From: CAZWCX01 sp964632945
GTDB lineage: Bacteria > Planctomycetota > MHYJ01 > WSZJ01 > CAZWCX01
DNA: 20,189 nucleotides
Assembly: GCA_964632945.1 (NCBI GenBank)
Contig: CAZWCX010000125.1
Span: 1 to 20,189, forward strand
Direction: 5' to 3'
Shown one piece after another: positions 1-7,710 of this stretch. The notes beneath the pieces are model-generated. The model saw only the letters and a list, made by a program, of their open reading frames with translations. It was not told the origin of the DNA and made no database searches. The position numbers were made by a program, and so were the translations under genes. The stretch's first letter is position 1, and every line of letters begins with the position of its first letter.

Positions 1-139
1 CGACGCCGGCGACCTGACCGAGGTCCACGGCCTGCCGCACGCGACCGAGTCGAACCCCGCCCACGTGCCGGTGACGCAGTACGCCTACAGCGCGGGGACC
101 GGGCAGGACCGGCTCGACCACAACCTGAAAACGGCCTGA
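1..139 (+). CDS. C-terminal end of an unrecognised protein (5' partial)
   Basis: An open frame (codons from base 2) enters from the left edge and ends at TGA 137-139, giving 45 residues that finish in DRLDHNLKTA. Third positions are almost all G or C, as in the clear genes of this window, so the frame is probably coding. The tail is hydrophilic with no membrane segment and no motif I recognise, and I assign no function. The next possible gene starts 31 bases downstream on the same strand. Confidence 0.55.
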   Translation, partial: DAGDLTEVHGLPHATESNPAHVPVTQYAYSAGTGQDRLDHNLKTA

Positions 140-170
140 CCCTAGCAGCCGGGAACTGCTTCAGAAGGCT

Positions 171-311
171 ATGGAGGAGTTCCTGGCAACGGCGAGATCT
201 TCCGTATGTTGCGACGAGTGTCGACACCTGATTCTGTTTCGCGATCTCGGGCCGCACGCATGGGAGCATGACTGCGCGTGCGGAAAGTTCTTCGGGACCA
301 TGGGGCAATGA
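171..311 (+). CDS. possible 46-residue zinc-ribbon-like small protein
   Basis: ATG 171 opens a 46-codon frame ending at TGA 309-311. It has a clustered cysteine/histidine pattern: CCDEC at residues 13-17, a following His, then HDCACG near residues 33-38. Paired Cys clusters about 17 residues apart suggest a small zinc ribbon. An AGAAGG stretch lies just upstream of ATG as a weak, closely spaced ribosome binding site. Codon use is less G/C-biased at third positions than in neighbouring genes, which argues either for foreign origin or against coding. It sits between the truncated gene at the left edge and the convergent AAA/TOPRIM pair. No known family is assigned; the case rests on the Cys pattern alone. 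Confidence 0.4.
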   Translation: MEEFLATARSSVCCDECRHLILFRDLGPHAWEHDCACGKFFGTMGQ

Positions 312-395
312 GCCTCTCCCAGGGGTTGCAGGGGTGCGCGGTAGGTCGTAGCCGCGGCCTCGACCAACGCCCTCGCGTTCCGCACCCCCGTAGGC

Positions 396-977
396 TCAAG
401 AAACTCGTCCGACCCACCGCTCGATGCGTTCCTTGAACTCCCGCACTTCCGGGCACACGCTGAGCAGGCCGGTCCATCCCTTGCCGAGATGACGCATCGC
501 TCGCTTGCGCCCGTGACCGACGAGATCGCTCCAGCCCTTGGCCTCGAGGAACGGGTCGGCGTAGCGCTCCTTTGGATCGCATTCCGCGCGGATCGTGGCC
601 CAGCTCTCGTCCAGTTCGTCCCGGTGCAGGGCCAGCATCCAGACCTCGACTTCTTCCATGGCGAGACAGGCGATCAGGCGCCCGGAATGCTCGGCTTCGC
701 GCGTTGCTGCCTTGCCGCGGTTGCCTTCTCGATCGCAGTCGTTGTCGACGACGAGCAGGAAGAGCTCGATCATGGGGTTGTCGGCCACGATGCCGGCGAC
801 CACGGCGCCGTCGAGGGCCTGCGGCGCGCCGCTGAGATGGGGATCCCGGAGGATTTCGACCCGCGCGGCGCGGCCGAGGTCGGCGAAGATCCGCTCGACC
901 ACGGGCTTCAAGATATGCTGGTCGAGCGTGGGATCTTCGGGGATGACCAGGACCTTCTCAGCGCACGCTCCAGCCAG
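396..977 (-). CDS. TOPRIM-like partner of the AAA ATPase (start uncertain)
   Basis: The real reading frame runs from about base 977 to the TGA at 398-396, roughly 190 residues. Near its start is KVLVIPEDPTLDQHILKP, with a Glu in the position expected for a TOPRIM acidic residue; further on are VVDNDCDREG (a DxD-type acidic pair) and EVEVWMLA. Proteins of this kind are often encoded directly downstream of AAA15 ATPases, which supports the frame. The oddity is the start. Family members usually begin with Met two or three residues before KVLVIPED, but there is no ATG, GTG or TTG in frame there. The nearest candidate is CTG at 977, and the frame overlaps the ATPase gene by about 70 bases. A single-base indel near 955-960 would repair the junction. 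It could be a non-canonical start, frameshifting, or a damaged gene. The product may be a nuclease effector; this is inferred, not shown. Confidence 0.7.
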   Translation of the reverse strand: MAGACAEKVLVIPEDPTLDQHILKPVVERIFADLGRAARVEILRDPHLSGAPQALDGAVVAGIVADNPMIELFLLVVDNDCDREGNRGKAATREAEHSGRLIACLAMEEVEVWMLALHRDELDESWATIRAECDPKERYADPFLEAKGWSDLVGHGRKRAMRHLGKGWTGLLSVCPEVREFKERIERWVGRVS

Positions 978-2176
978 CCGGTCGTGAAGAGATGCTCGAT
1001 GCCGCGGCGCTCGACGATCTCGTCGAAGTGCGGCAGGTCTGCGAGGCGCCCCATGATCGTCCCCGGCGCATCGGGAAGGCGACCGAACACCACGGCATGG
1101 CCCAGAACCTCCGGCGAGAGCGCATGCAGGACCGCCGGGGAATGGGAGGTCGCCAGGACCTGGATCTTCCGCTTGCGCGTGACGCTCTCCAGCAGCTCGA
1201 GGAGCAGACGAATGCGGGTGGGATGGAGGCCGTTTTCGACCTCCTCGATGAGTACGAGCGACCCTTCCTCGGCGGTGAGGAGAGCGGCCAGTTCGCCGAG
1301 GAAGCGCAGCGTGCCGTCGGAGAGGCTGCGGGCGGAGATGGTCGTCCCGCCCTCCTCGACGAGACGCACCAGGACGTCGCCGAGCTCGGTCTCCACGAAG
1401 TCGATGTCGGCGAGCTTGGGGGCGCAGAGCTCCGAGAGCCAGTCGACCAGGTCCTGCTTCCGCTCCGGTTCCTGACAGAGGCGCCAGACGATCGCCGAGA
1501 TGTTTTCGCCGTGCACGCCGAGCTGGGCGCTTTGCTTGGGCACGTATTCGCGCATGCGCCGGGGCGAGATGTCGAGGAAGATCGATCCGCTCATGGCTGC
1601 GAGAATCTGCTTGTTCGTGGCGGTGACGCGCGGGTCCATCGATTTGGCGATCTCGATCTGTGCGAGCAGGCTGCGCGTGGCGGGATACGAGAGTGCCAGG
1701 CTGTTGCCCTTGCCCACTCGACGCACCCCCACGCGAATGGCCCCCCCCTCGGCAAGACCGGCTTGTGTACGCAAGACTGGCGCATGGGTGTCGAAAAGAT
1801 AATCGTCCGGGCGCGTGCGTACGAGGCGTTCTCCTTCGAGCAGCGTGTCTCCATTGCCTCGGCACACGACATCGTGCGTGAAGGAAGCCTGTCCGATCGA
1901 CCAGGTGGACGTGATTCCGAACGAGGCCGAGCCTTTGCGGGCGACCTCCTGCGGTCCTCCGCGGACTCCCGGCCAGATTTCGCGTTGGCCCTCCCAGCGA
2001 CCGCGTAGAATGTCGGTGAAGGTCAGACCGAGACCGATGCCCTGGAGAAACCGCAGCGCGTCGAAGAGGTTGCTCTTTCCGGAGGCATTGGCGCCGACCA
2101 GGATGGTGAGGGGCGCCAGATCGACGCCCTGGTCGGCGAAGCTCTTGAAGTCGGTGAGGTGAAGGTGCTTCAGCAT
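908..2176 (-). CDS. AAA15/SMC-like ATPase
   Basis: This is a 422-residue ATPase of the ABC/SMC-like AAA15 group. It opens with a typical MLKHLHLTDFKSF strand. The Walker A motif GANASGKS is at residues 28-35, an ABC-like signature LSDGT near 285, Walker B LVLIEEVE near 307-314 followed by NGLHP, and the switch histidine in TSHSP near 343-347. I chose the ATG at 2176 because CGGAG lies a good distance upstream and the family normally begins at this strand; an ATG eleven codons earlier (2209) is possible. The last 17 or so residues (after GWLERAL) look unnatural, as if the frame overran its true end. The TOPRIM-like gene begins there. ATPase plus TOPRIM pairs such as OLD, Gabija and PARIS act in phage defence, so a defence role is a reasonable inference. 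Confidence 0.88.
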   Translation of the reverse strand: MLKHLHLTDFKSFADQGVDLAPLTILVGANASGKSNLFDALRFLQGIGLGLTFTDILRGRWEGQREIWPGVRGGPQEVARKGSASFGITSTWSIGQASFTHDVVCRGNGDTLLEGERLVRTRPDDYLFDTHAPVLRTQAGLAEGGAIRVGVRRVGKGNSLALSYPATRSLLAQIEIAKSMDPRVTATNKQILAAMSGSIFLDISPRRMREYVPKQSAQLGVHGENISAIVWRLCQEPERKQDLVDWLSELCAPKLADIDFVETELGDVLVRLVEEGGTTISARSLSDGTLRFLGELAALLTAEEGSLVLIEEVENGLHPTRIRLLLELLESVTRKRKIQVLATSHSPAVLHALSPEVLGHAVVFGRLPDAPGTIMGRLADLPHFDEIVERRGIEHLFTTGWLERALRRSWSSPKIPRSTSIS

Positions 2177-2456
2177 GGCTCGCTCCGAGTGCGCCTCGTA
2201 CTTTACCATGCGCTCGGAGGCCGGGCTAGCTCTTCGGCGAAAGCGCGCCCTCCATGCCCGTGTCCCTCGCCACCATTCATCCGAGCAAATCGATCGGCGA
2301 TTTCGAGACGGGGCGCACCCGATGCGGAAACACCGCCGCCGGAACACGGACCGCGAACGAGTTCGCGCGCTCGCTGAATCACGCATTCCGGGTGCGGTGT
2401 GGCGTGTGGACGTATTGGGACTGCGCATTTCGCAAGACGCATCGCGCCGGTGGTTT

Positions 2457-2783
2457 TTACGCCCGCTCGCGCCACCCGTACCGGTGGTGGATTCCCCCGA
2501 TGCGCGGCAGGGCGACGAGTTCCGCGGCGGCCGTCGGTCGCGGCGTAACGGCTCGCGGTAGGGGGCAGTCCTTCTGCCGGCCCAGATGCGTTCGGTCCTC
2601 GGGGTAACAGCCCAGGAAGTCGCGAACGAGCCGCCGTAGATGATCCTCCCCGAAGACGACTCCGTGATCCAGAAAATCCCGGCGGACGGTCCCGACCATT
2701 CGCTCTGCGACCGGATTCTGCCAGGTCGCTCGAAACGCCGTTCGGCACGGGTCGGTACCCATGTCTTTGATGATCGCAACAAC
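2457..2783 (-). pseudogene. C-terminal fragment of a DDE integrase-core transposase
   Basis: About 108 residues on the minus strand match the end of IS3/integrase-core type transposases. The frame reads from IKDMGTDPCRTAFRATWQ through NPVAERMVGTVRRDFLDH, then EDHLRRLVRDFLGCY and DRTHLG, ending LPRIGGIHHRYGWRERA. The AER motif carries the third (Glu) residue of the DDE triad. The two catalytic aspartates and the DNA-binding N-terminus are absent: upstream of about 2783 the frame turns into unrelated sequence. The natural C-terminus is kept. It is therefore an inactive insertion-sequence remnant. No terminal inverted repeats were seen around it. The roughly 280 bases between it and the ATPase gene hold no gene I can support. 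Confidence 0.8.
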
Positions 2784-2830
2784 GCGTCCCTCTCGCGGCC
2801 CGCGGCTCGTCCGACTGGCCACGCCGGATC

Positions 2831-3355
2831 TTGCCTTCGCGCAGACCGCCGACGCCGCAGCGGGAATCGGCATCGCCCTGCGAGAGGACATTCCCCGTCA
2901 CGTCATTCGCCCCCATCCGCCTCGTCTCCTTCGCCGTGACCGCGGCCCCGCCTCCGGGCGCGCCCGAGATCCTCCGCCGCATCGTCCCCGGCGGCACGAT
3001 CCGCGCCACCTTCGGCGCGCTCACGACCGAAGGCGCGACCATCGACTTCCGCGACGCGACCGACCCGCCCGACCCGGCGCACGGGGTCGACCTCCTCGAG
3101 GTCGGCCGCGTCTCCAAGCGCGGCGACCCCGACGGGCGGACGGCCTCCGCGCGCGATCCGCGTTTCGGGCCGGTGCGGGCGACGACGGACGCGGAGGGAA
3201 AGCCGAGGATCACCGCGAACGACCACGACTTCGCGCCGGCGGACCCGGATCTCAACGGGGACCGTCCCGTCGACGCGACCGGCGGCAACCCGGTGGGGGA
3301 GCGTGGGACGCGACCTGTTCGGGACTTGCTCCGCCATGCTGCGTCCACTCGGTGA
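2831..3355 (+). pseudogene. truncated gene tail, probably from a secreted protein
   Basis: An open frame with very strong G/C third-position bias runs from about 2893 to 3300. It encodes IRLVSFAVTAAPPPGAPE, then GGTIRATFGALTTEGATIDFRDA and a hydrophilic Asp-rich end with DPDLNGD. This looks like the C-terminal beta-sandwich end of a larger extracellular protein. There is no ATG; the only frame opener is a TTG at 2831 with poor coding character up to about 2890, and the conserved-looking part starts in the middle of a domain. Its left boundary lies about 110 bases from the transposase fragment, so the upstream part was probably lost when that element arrived or decayed. The last 15 or so residues before the stop at 3355 also look non-coding. 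Function unknown. Confidence 0.45.
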
Positions 3356-3391
3356 GAGGTTCAGACCACGGACTTCGGCAGGGGGAGAGTG

Positions 3392-3420
3392 TTGCTTCGG
3401 CGACCCGCCGCGGATACGAT
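3392..3420 (+). promoter_or_regulatory. possible promoter of the kinase gene
   Basis: TTGCTT (3392-3397) and TACGAT (3415-3420) are separated by exactly 17 bases and end 35 bases before the kinase ATG. The -10 matches the sigma70 consensus at 4 of 6 positions, the -35 at 3 of 6. Plausible but weak. Confidence 0.35.
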
Positions 3421-3455
3421 CACCGTCGTTGCGGCGCTGCGGCGGAGCGATCCCC

Positions 3456-6400
3456 ATGGCAACGGATCGGATTCCGGATCGAGTCCTCCCTTGGCTGGCT
3501 GACTGGGCGGTCGGGGCGCCTGAGGAAGCCGCGTCGGCCCGCCCGGAGGACACCGTCGCCGCCACGCGCATCGGCGACATCGCGGTTCGATTCGGCTGGC
3601 TCTCGCCCGCCGCGTGGGACGATCTGCGAGCCGAGTTGGGTCCACGGGCGCACGATACACTGGAATGCGCGCGCAGACTGGTCGACCGCCACGGCCTGGC
3701 GCCAGAGCAGATCGAATTCGCCCAGGCACTGCTTCGACCCGCCTCGTCCGAAGGCGCGGCAGCCCCCACGCTCGGGCGGTACGTCCTCCTCGGGGAAATC
3801 GGCGCCGGCGCGATGGGCCGCGTCTATCGGGCGGTCGACCCGACCCTGCGCAGGGACGTCGCCATCAAGGTCATGGGGCACCGCCGAAATCTACCGGCCG
3901 ATGCCGAGGTTCGCTTCGCCCGCGAGGCCGCCGCGGTGGCGCGGTTGAACCATCCCAACATCGTCGGGGTGTACGAGTACGGCGAGCAGGACGGCGTGTC
4001 GTATCTGGCCATGGAACTGCTGACCGGGGCCGGGCTCGACGCGGCCTGGGCCGCGGAGCCGAGCCTGGCGCGGCGGGTGCAATGGCTGGAAGAGATCGCC
4101 CGGGGGATCGGGTTCGCGCACGAACGGGGAGTCGTTCATCGCGATCTGAAACCGGCCAACGTGCGACTGGGGGCCGACGGCATTCCTCGCGTGATGGACT
4201 TCGGGCTGGCACTCCTCCAGGGCGACTACACCCGGGTCACCGCGCCCGGGACCGTGATGGGGACTCCTTCGTACATGGCGCCGGAACAAGTCGAGGGGCT
4301 GGAGGCCGGACCGCCGGCGGACGTGTTCTCCCTCGGCATCATGCTCTACGAGACCCTGACGGGGACGCTCCCGTTCGCCGCCGACCGGCCGCTCGAAGTT
4401 CTCCATCAGATCCTCGTCCGGGAGCCCGTGCGGCCGCAGACGATCGCGCCCGAGGTGCCGGCGGACCTCGAAACCGTGTGCCTCAAGGCCATGGAAAAAG
4501 ACCCGCGGCGTCGTTACCCGACCGCCAAGGAGTTTGCCGAAGACCTGCGGCGGTGGCGCGTGGGGGAATCGATCCTGGCCCGTCCTGCGAGTTGGACGAC
4601 GCGCGCGCGACTCCGGGTACGCCGGAACCCATGGGCATGGAGCGGACTCGGACTGGCGGTCGCCTGTCTGGCGATCACGATCGCGCTGGGGAGTTCCTGG
4701 CTGCGCAGGGAAGGGGCCCTGCGCATCGAGGGACGACTGCGCGAGGCGCTGACGGAGGCCACCGGGGCGATCGAGGCATGGCGCATGGAGCGGTATCTTC
4801 CCGCGCACGACCTCACGCCCGCTCGTCGGCGTCTTGCGCGGGCGGCAGAGCAGTTGGAGATCGCGCTCGGCATCGACCCCTCCGCCGCCGCCGCATGGAG
4901 CGAACTGGGCTGGGTCCGCCGCGAACTCGGTCAAGAGCGCGCGGCCCGGGCGGCGCTCGACCGCGCCTGCGCCTTGGATCCGGCAGACGGGACCATCCGT
5001 TTTCGCCGCGGTCGGTTGCTCGCCGACACGGTTCGGCGCAACCGGGATCGCACGCTCGATGCGGCCGATACCCCCTCCGCTTCGGCGGATCGACTCGAGT
5101 TGGACCGTCTGCGCCGGGAGGCCGCCGCCGACCTGGAAGCGGCGCTGAAGTCGCCGACGTGGTCGGGACAGGAAAAGTGGGAGCCCGATTACGCTCGGGC
5201 TTACGCCGCCTGGTTCGCCGGACGGACCGAGGAGGCCGACCGCCTCTGCCGCCTCACGGCAACGTCCCATCCGCGGGGCGGGGAGAACGGGTGGATGCTG
5301 CTCGGCCTCGTACACGACCGGTCCGCGGCCGAGGCGCCCGCCTTTGATGCAGCCATCCGACACGCGCCGTCGTTCGCCGACGCCTACGCCTCGGCCGCCC
5401 AGGCGAGGGCTTGGTCGGCCTTGCAGCTTTGGCTGAAGGAACGCAACCCGGCCGCGGTGCTGCCCGCGCTCGAGGAAGCGGCGGCGCTCGCCGACCAGGC
5501 GGTCGCGATCGACCCTCAGGCGGAGCGCCCCAGGGTCCGGCGGGGTTGGATTCGCATCGTACGCGCCGACATCCACGCCGAACGGGGCCTGGGCGTCGCC
5601 GAAGACTGCCGGCGTGCGATCGAGGAGGACTTCGATGCCGTGTGGGAGGATGCGACCGACCCGATACTCGTGCGAAAACTGCGCGCGCGCGCCCGGCTCG
5701 CCTGGGCGACCGATCGCCGGATCTCGAACCTCGAAGCGGAGGGCCACTTCCATTCGGCCCTCGCCGATCTCGCGTGGGCGGCAGAGCACGGATCGGACTC
5801 CTGGAGTGTGAGGATCCTGCGGATCCGCGGGTGGGTGGATCGGCTCGACCGCCTCGGCGCGGCGGCAGCAGCCCCGATCGATTCCGCGCACGACCTCGAA
5901 CGGCATCTTTCCGCCCTCATGACCGTCGATCCGCCCGATCCGACGGCCCGTATGGAGCGGACCCGACTGCTCGTCGAGTTGGCGCTCGCGGAGGCGCATG
6001 CCGGACGCAACGCGCAGCCCCGGCTGGACCTCGCGCGGAGGGAGTGTGATCGCGACCTGGGGATGGCCACCCGTTCCGCGCGCGCCTGGACGTCTCGGGC
6101 ACACCTGAACGCGGTCGAGGGTTACCTGAATCCCGACCGTCCCGAGGTGCAACGGGAGCGTTACGAGGCGGCGATCCACGATCTCGATCGAGCCCTCGAA
6201 TGCTCCCCAGACGACCTGGCGATCCTCGCTACGCGGGCGGACCGCCGGGTGCACCTCGGAATCAATCGGCAGAAGAACGGGAGGGACCCGGCATCGGCCT
6301 ATCGGGGAGCGGAAGCGGACGCCTTGACCGCCCTGGCAAGGGACCCCACCTGCGGAAAGGCCCATTTCGCGCTCGCCCGGGCCCGCTCGATGTTGGCCGC

Positions 6401-6947
6401 TCGCGCCCCCGTGGCCGAGGCGGAGTCGATCCTGCGCCGGTCGGTCGAAGTGGAATTCCCCGCCGCCTTCGCACACGGCTTCGATGGCGCCGACGGGAGG
6501 CTCTTCCGCGGCATCGCGGGAATCGAGTGGGGCAAGGTGCGGGTCCGCCTGGGCCTCGATGCCTCCGTTCCCTATCGCGCGGCGCTCTTGGAGGACTTCC
6601 CGCTCGTGGAGAGCGGCATTCGGCCCGACCTCCCGACGCTGTGGGAAGCCTGGACGAACGGGGCGCTCGGCTTCGCCTTCTGGTTGCGTACCGTCGGTCG
6701 CGCCGACGAGAGTCGCCCACACTGGGAAACGGCGGAGAATACCGCGACCCGATGGATCGAGGTACATCCGGACAACGGCAATGCGCGGATCTTCCGCGGG
6801 ATGGCGCGGTTGGGCATGGGTCAGGGTCCGGAAGCCATCGCCGATTTTCAGGAGGCCGAACGCCTCGACCCGGCCCTCGCAACCCGGGCTCGGTTCGGCA
6901 TCGGCGAGGCCCGGAAACTCCTTCCTCCGACCCCTTCGCCGAAGTAG
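3456..6947 (+). CDS. membrane-anchored Hanks-type Ser/Thr protein kinase with C-terminal TPR array
   Basis: The predicted protein has 1163 residues. After an N-terminal helical region of about 105 residues comes a complete PknB-like kinase domain. It has the glycine-rich loop GEIGAGAMG (113-121), the ATP-binding Lys138 in VAIKV, a probable alpha-C Glu, the catalytic loop HRDLKPAN (228-235), the DFG motif (248-250) and APE (275-277). All key residues are present, so it should be active. A hydrophobic segment near 396-414 (GLAVACLAITIALGSSWL) is a likely single membrane span. The remaining 750 residues are helical with TPR-like units, clearest near 460-525 and in the last 60 residues, suited to protein binding. 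ATG 3456 has GGAG 9-13 bases upstream; a longer in-frame GTG start at 3303 lacks coding character. Kinases of this type often accompany ECF sigma factors in Planctomycetota, and one lies 760 bases downstream. Confidence 0.93.
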   Translation: MATDRIPDRVLPWLADWAVGAPEEAASARPEDTVAATRIGDIAVRFGWLSPAAWDDLRAELGPRAHDTLECARRLVDRHGLAPEQIEFAQALLRPASSEGAAAPTLGRYVLLGEIGAGAMGRVYRAVDPTLRRDVAIKVMGHRRNLPADAEVRFAREAAAVARLNHPNIVGVYEYGEQDGVSYLAMELLTGAGLDAAWAAEPSLARRVQWLEEIARGIGFAHERGVVHRDLKPANVRLGADGIPRVMDFGLALLQGDYTRVTAPGTVMGTPSYMAPEQVEGLEAGPPADVFSLGIMLYETLTGTLPFAADRPLEVLHQILVREPVRPQTIAPEVPADLETVCLKAMEKDPRRRYPTAKEFAEDLRRWRVGESILARPASWTTRARLRVRRNPWAWSGLGLAVACLAITIALGSSWLRREGALRIEGRLREALTEATGAIEAWRMERYLPAHDLTPARRRLARAAEQLEIALGIDPSAAAAWSELGWVRRELGQERAARAALDRACALDPADGTIRFRRGRLLADTVRRNRDRTLDAADTPSASADRLELDRLRREAAADLEAALKSPTWSGQEKWEPDYARAYAAWFAGRTEEADRLCRLTATSHPRGGENGWMLLGLVHDRSAAEAPAFDAAIRHAPSFADAYASAAQARAWSALQLWLKERNPAAVLPALEEAAALADQAVAIDPQAERPRVRRGWIRIVRADIHAERGLGVAEDCRRAIEEDFDAVWEDATDPILVRKLRARARLAWATDRRISNLEAEGHFHSALADLAWAAEHGSDSWSVRILRIRGWVDRLDRLGAAAAAPIDSAHDLERHLSALMTVDPPDPTARMERTRLLVELALAEAHAGRNAQPRLDLARRECDRDLGMATRSARAWTSRAHLNAVEGYLNPDRPEVQRERYEAAIHDLDRALECSPDDLAILATRADRRVHLGINRQKNGRDPASAYRGAEADALTALARDPTCGKAHFALARARSMLAARAPVAEAESILRRSVEVEFPAAFAHGFDGADGRLFRGIAGIEWGKVRVRLGLDASVPYRAALLEDFPLVESGIRPDLPTLWEAWTNGALGFAFWLRTVGRADESRPHWETAENTATRWIEVHPDNGNARIFRGMARLGMGQGPEAIADFQEAERLDPALATRARFGIGEARKLLPPTPSPK

Positions 6948-7210
6948 TCCGCCGCCGACGTCCCCGACCGGGCGATTTCCGCGCCCCCGCGCCGATCATG
7001 CCGGATCCGGAGGAAATCTCCGTCCCGGGGTCGTGGACGGCACGCGCTGCCTCGCTCCGCACGCGAGATTCCGGGTCGCATGTCCATCGGCCCGCGGCGC
7101 GGTCCCATTCCGGCCGGGCGCCCATCACCCGATCCAGACGGAACCCGCGTCCGCGGTTCCACGCGGTTCCAGGACAGGCCCGCCGCCCCGGCCACGAAGA
7201 GTTTTTCAAT

Positions 7211-7226
7211 TTCCCCCTATGGGGAA
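7211..7226. promoter_or_regulatory. short perfect palindrome upstream of the double-glycine peptide gene
   Basis: TTCCCC, a CTAT spacer and GGGGAA form a perfect 6-base inverted repeat, just after an AT-richer stretch (7201-7212) that stands out in this GC-rich DNA. It could be an operator or part of a promoter. The preceding part of this gap (6948-7200) shows no gene or other structure that I can support. Confidence 0.35.
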
Positions 7227-7243
7227 TCGGCCCTTCGGTTGGT

Positions 7244-7281
7244 AGGCGTTTCGAATGGGATACCGAATCCACGAAACGCCT
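7244..7281 (+). promoter_or_regulatory. 10-bp hairpin abutting the ribosome binding site
   Basis: AGGCGTTTCG (7244-7253) and CGAAACGCCT (7272-7281) are perfect reverse complements with an 18-base loop. The 3' arm ends directly against the GAGGGAG ribosome binding site (7282-7288) of the peptide gene starting at 7297. In the transcript it could modulate translation; in DNA it could be a dimeric repressor site. Either role is inference. Confidence 0.5.
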
Positions 7282-7296
7282 GAGGGAGATCGGAAC

Positions 7297-7521
7297 ATGA
7301 GTCGCACGATGACCGACGAATCCAACCACGACACGACCAGCGTCCCCGGTTTCAGCGAACTCAGCCGTGCAGAGAGCGCGGAGGTGTGTGGGGGCCTAGC
7401 CCATCTATTCTGGATCGGGGTCGGCACCGGCGTGGTGCTCGGAGTCGCCTGCGGCATCCTGGAGGAAGGCGTCAACTACTGGGCGGAAAAGGCGTACGGG
7501 CTCCCGCCGGGAACACTGTAA
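7297..7521 (+). CDS. small peptide with double-glycine leader, bacteriocin-like
   Basis: A 74-residue peptide. Residues 19-33 read FSELSRAESAEVCGG, which fits the LSxxE-x3-xxGG leader that C39 peptidase/ABC exporters cleave after Gly-Gly. The remaining 41 residues begin LAHLFWIGVGTGVVLGVACG: hydrophobic and glycine-rich with GxxxG spacing, followed by an acidic/aromatic tail. This is the layout of class II bacteriocins and related secreted peptides. The ATG at 7297 was chosen because GGAG lies 8 bases upstream; a frame opener at 7255 lies inside the hairpin and lacks such a site. No maturation peptidase, exporter or immunity gene is visible in the window. The gene lies between the kinase and the ECF sigma factor on the same strand. 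An alternative is an ordinary small membrane protein. Confidence 0.7.
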   Translation: MSRTMTDESNHDTTSVPGFSELSRAESAEVCGGLAHLFWIGVGTGVVLGVACGILEEGVNYWAEKAYGLPPGTL

Positions 7522-7710
7522 CCGCTGCAGTGGCCGGGGAATCGGATGACCCTCCTTCCCCGGCATGGCGGACCCGATCCATCACGGGCGGAAGGGTGCC
7601 GGAAGTCCCGCAGTTCCTGCCGGATTCTGGTGCCGAGGCGCAATCGTTGCGCTATGCTGCGAGGACTTCCGCGCGCACTCTCCGCCCGCTCTCGTTCCGA
7701 GACCCGGCCC

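Noticed and set aside
331..388. GGGGTGCG and CGCACCCC inverted repeat as a terminator for the ATPase pair
   Set aside because: The loop is 42 bases long and there is no T tract, so it is not convincing.
2177..2782. Upstream extension of the ATPase frame
   Set aside because: The extension has no coding character and overlaps the transposase remnant; the protein begins naturally at 2176.
3891..6767. A 958-codon open frame opposite the kinase gene
   Set aside because: It is the antisense of a well-defined kinase/TPR gene; long antisense frames are common in DNA with G/C third positions, and the protein has no recognisable domain.
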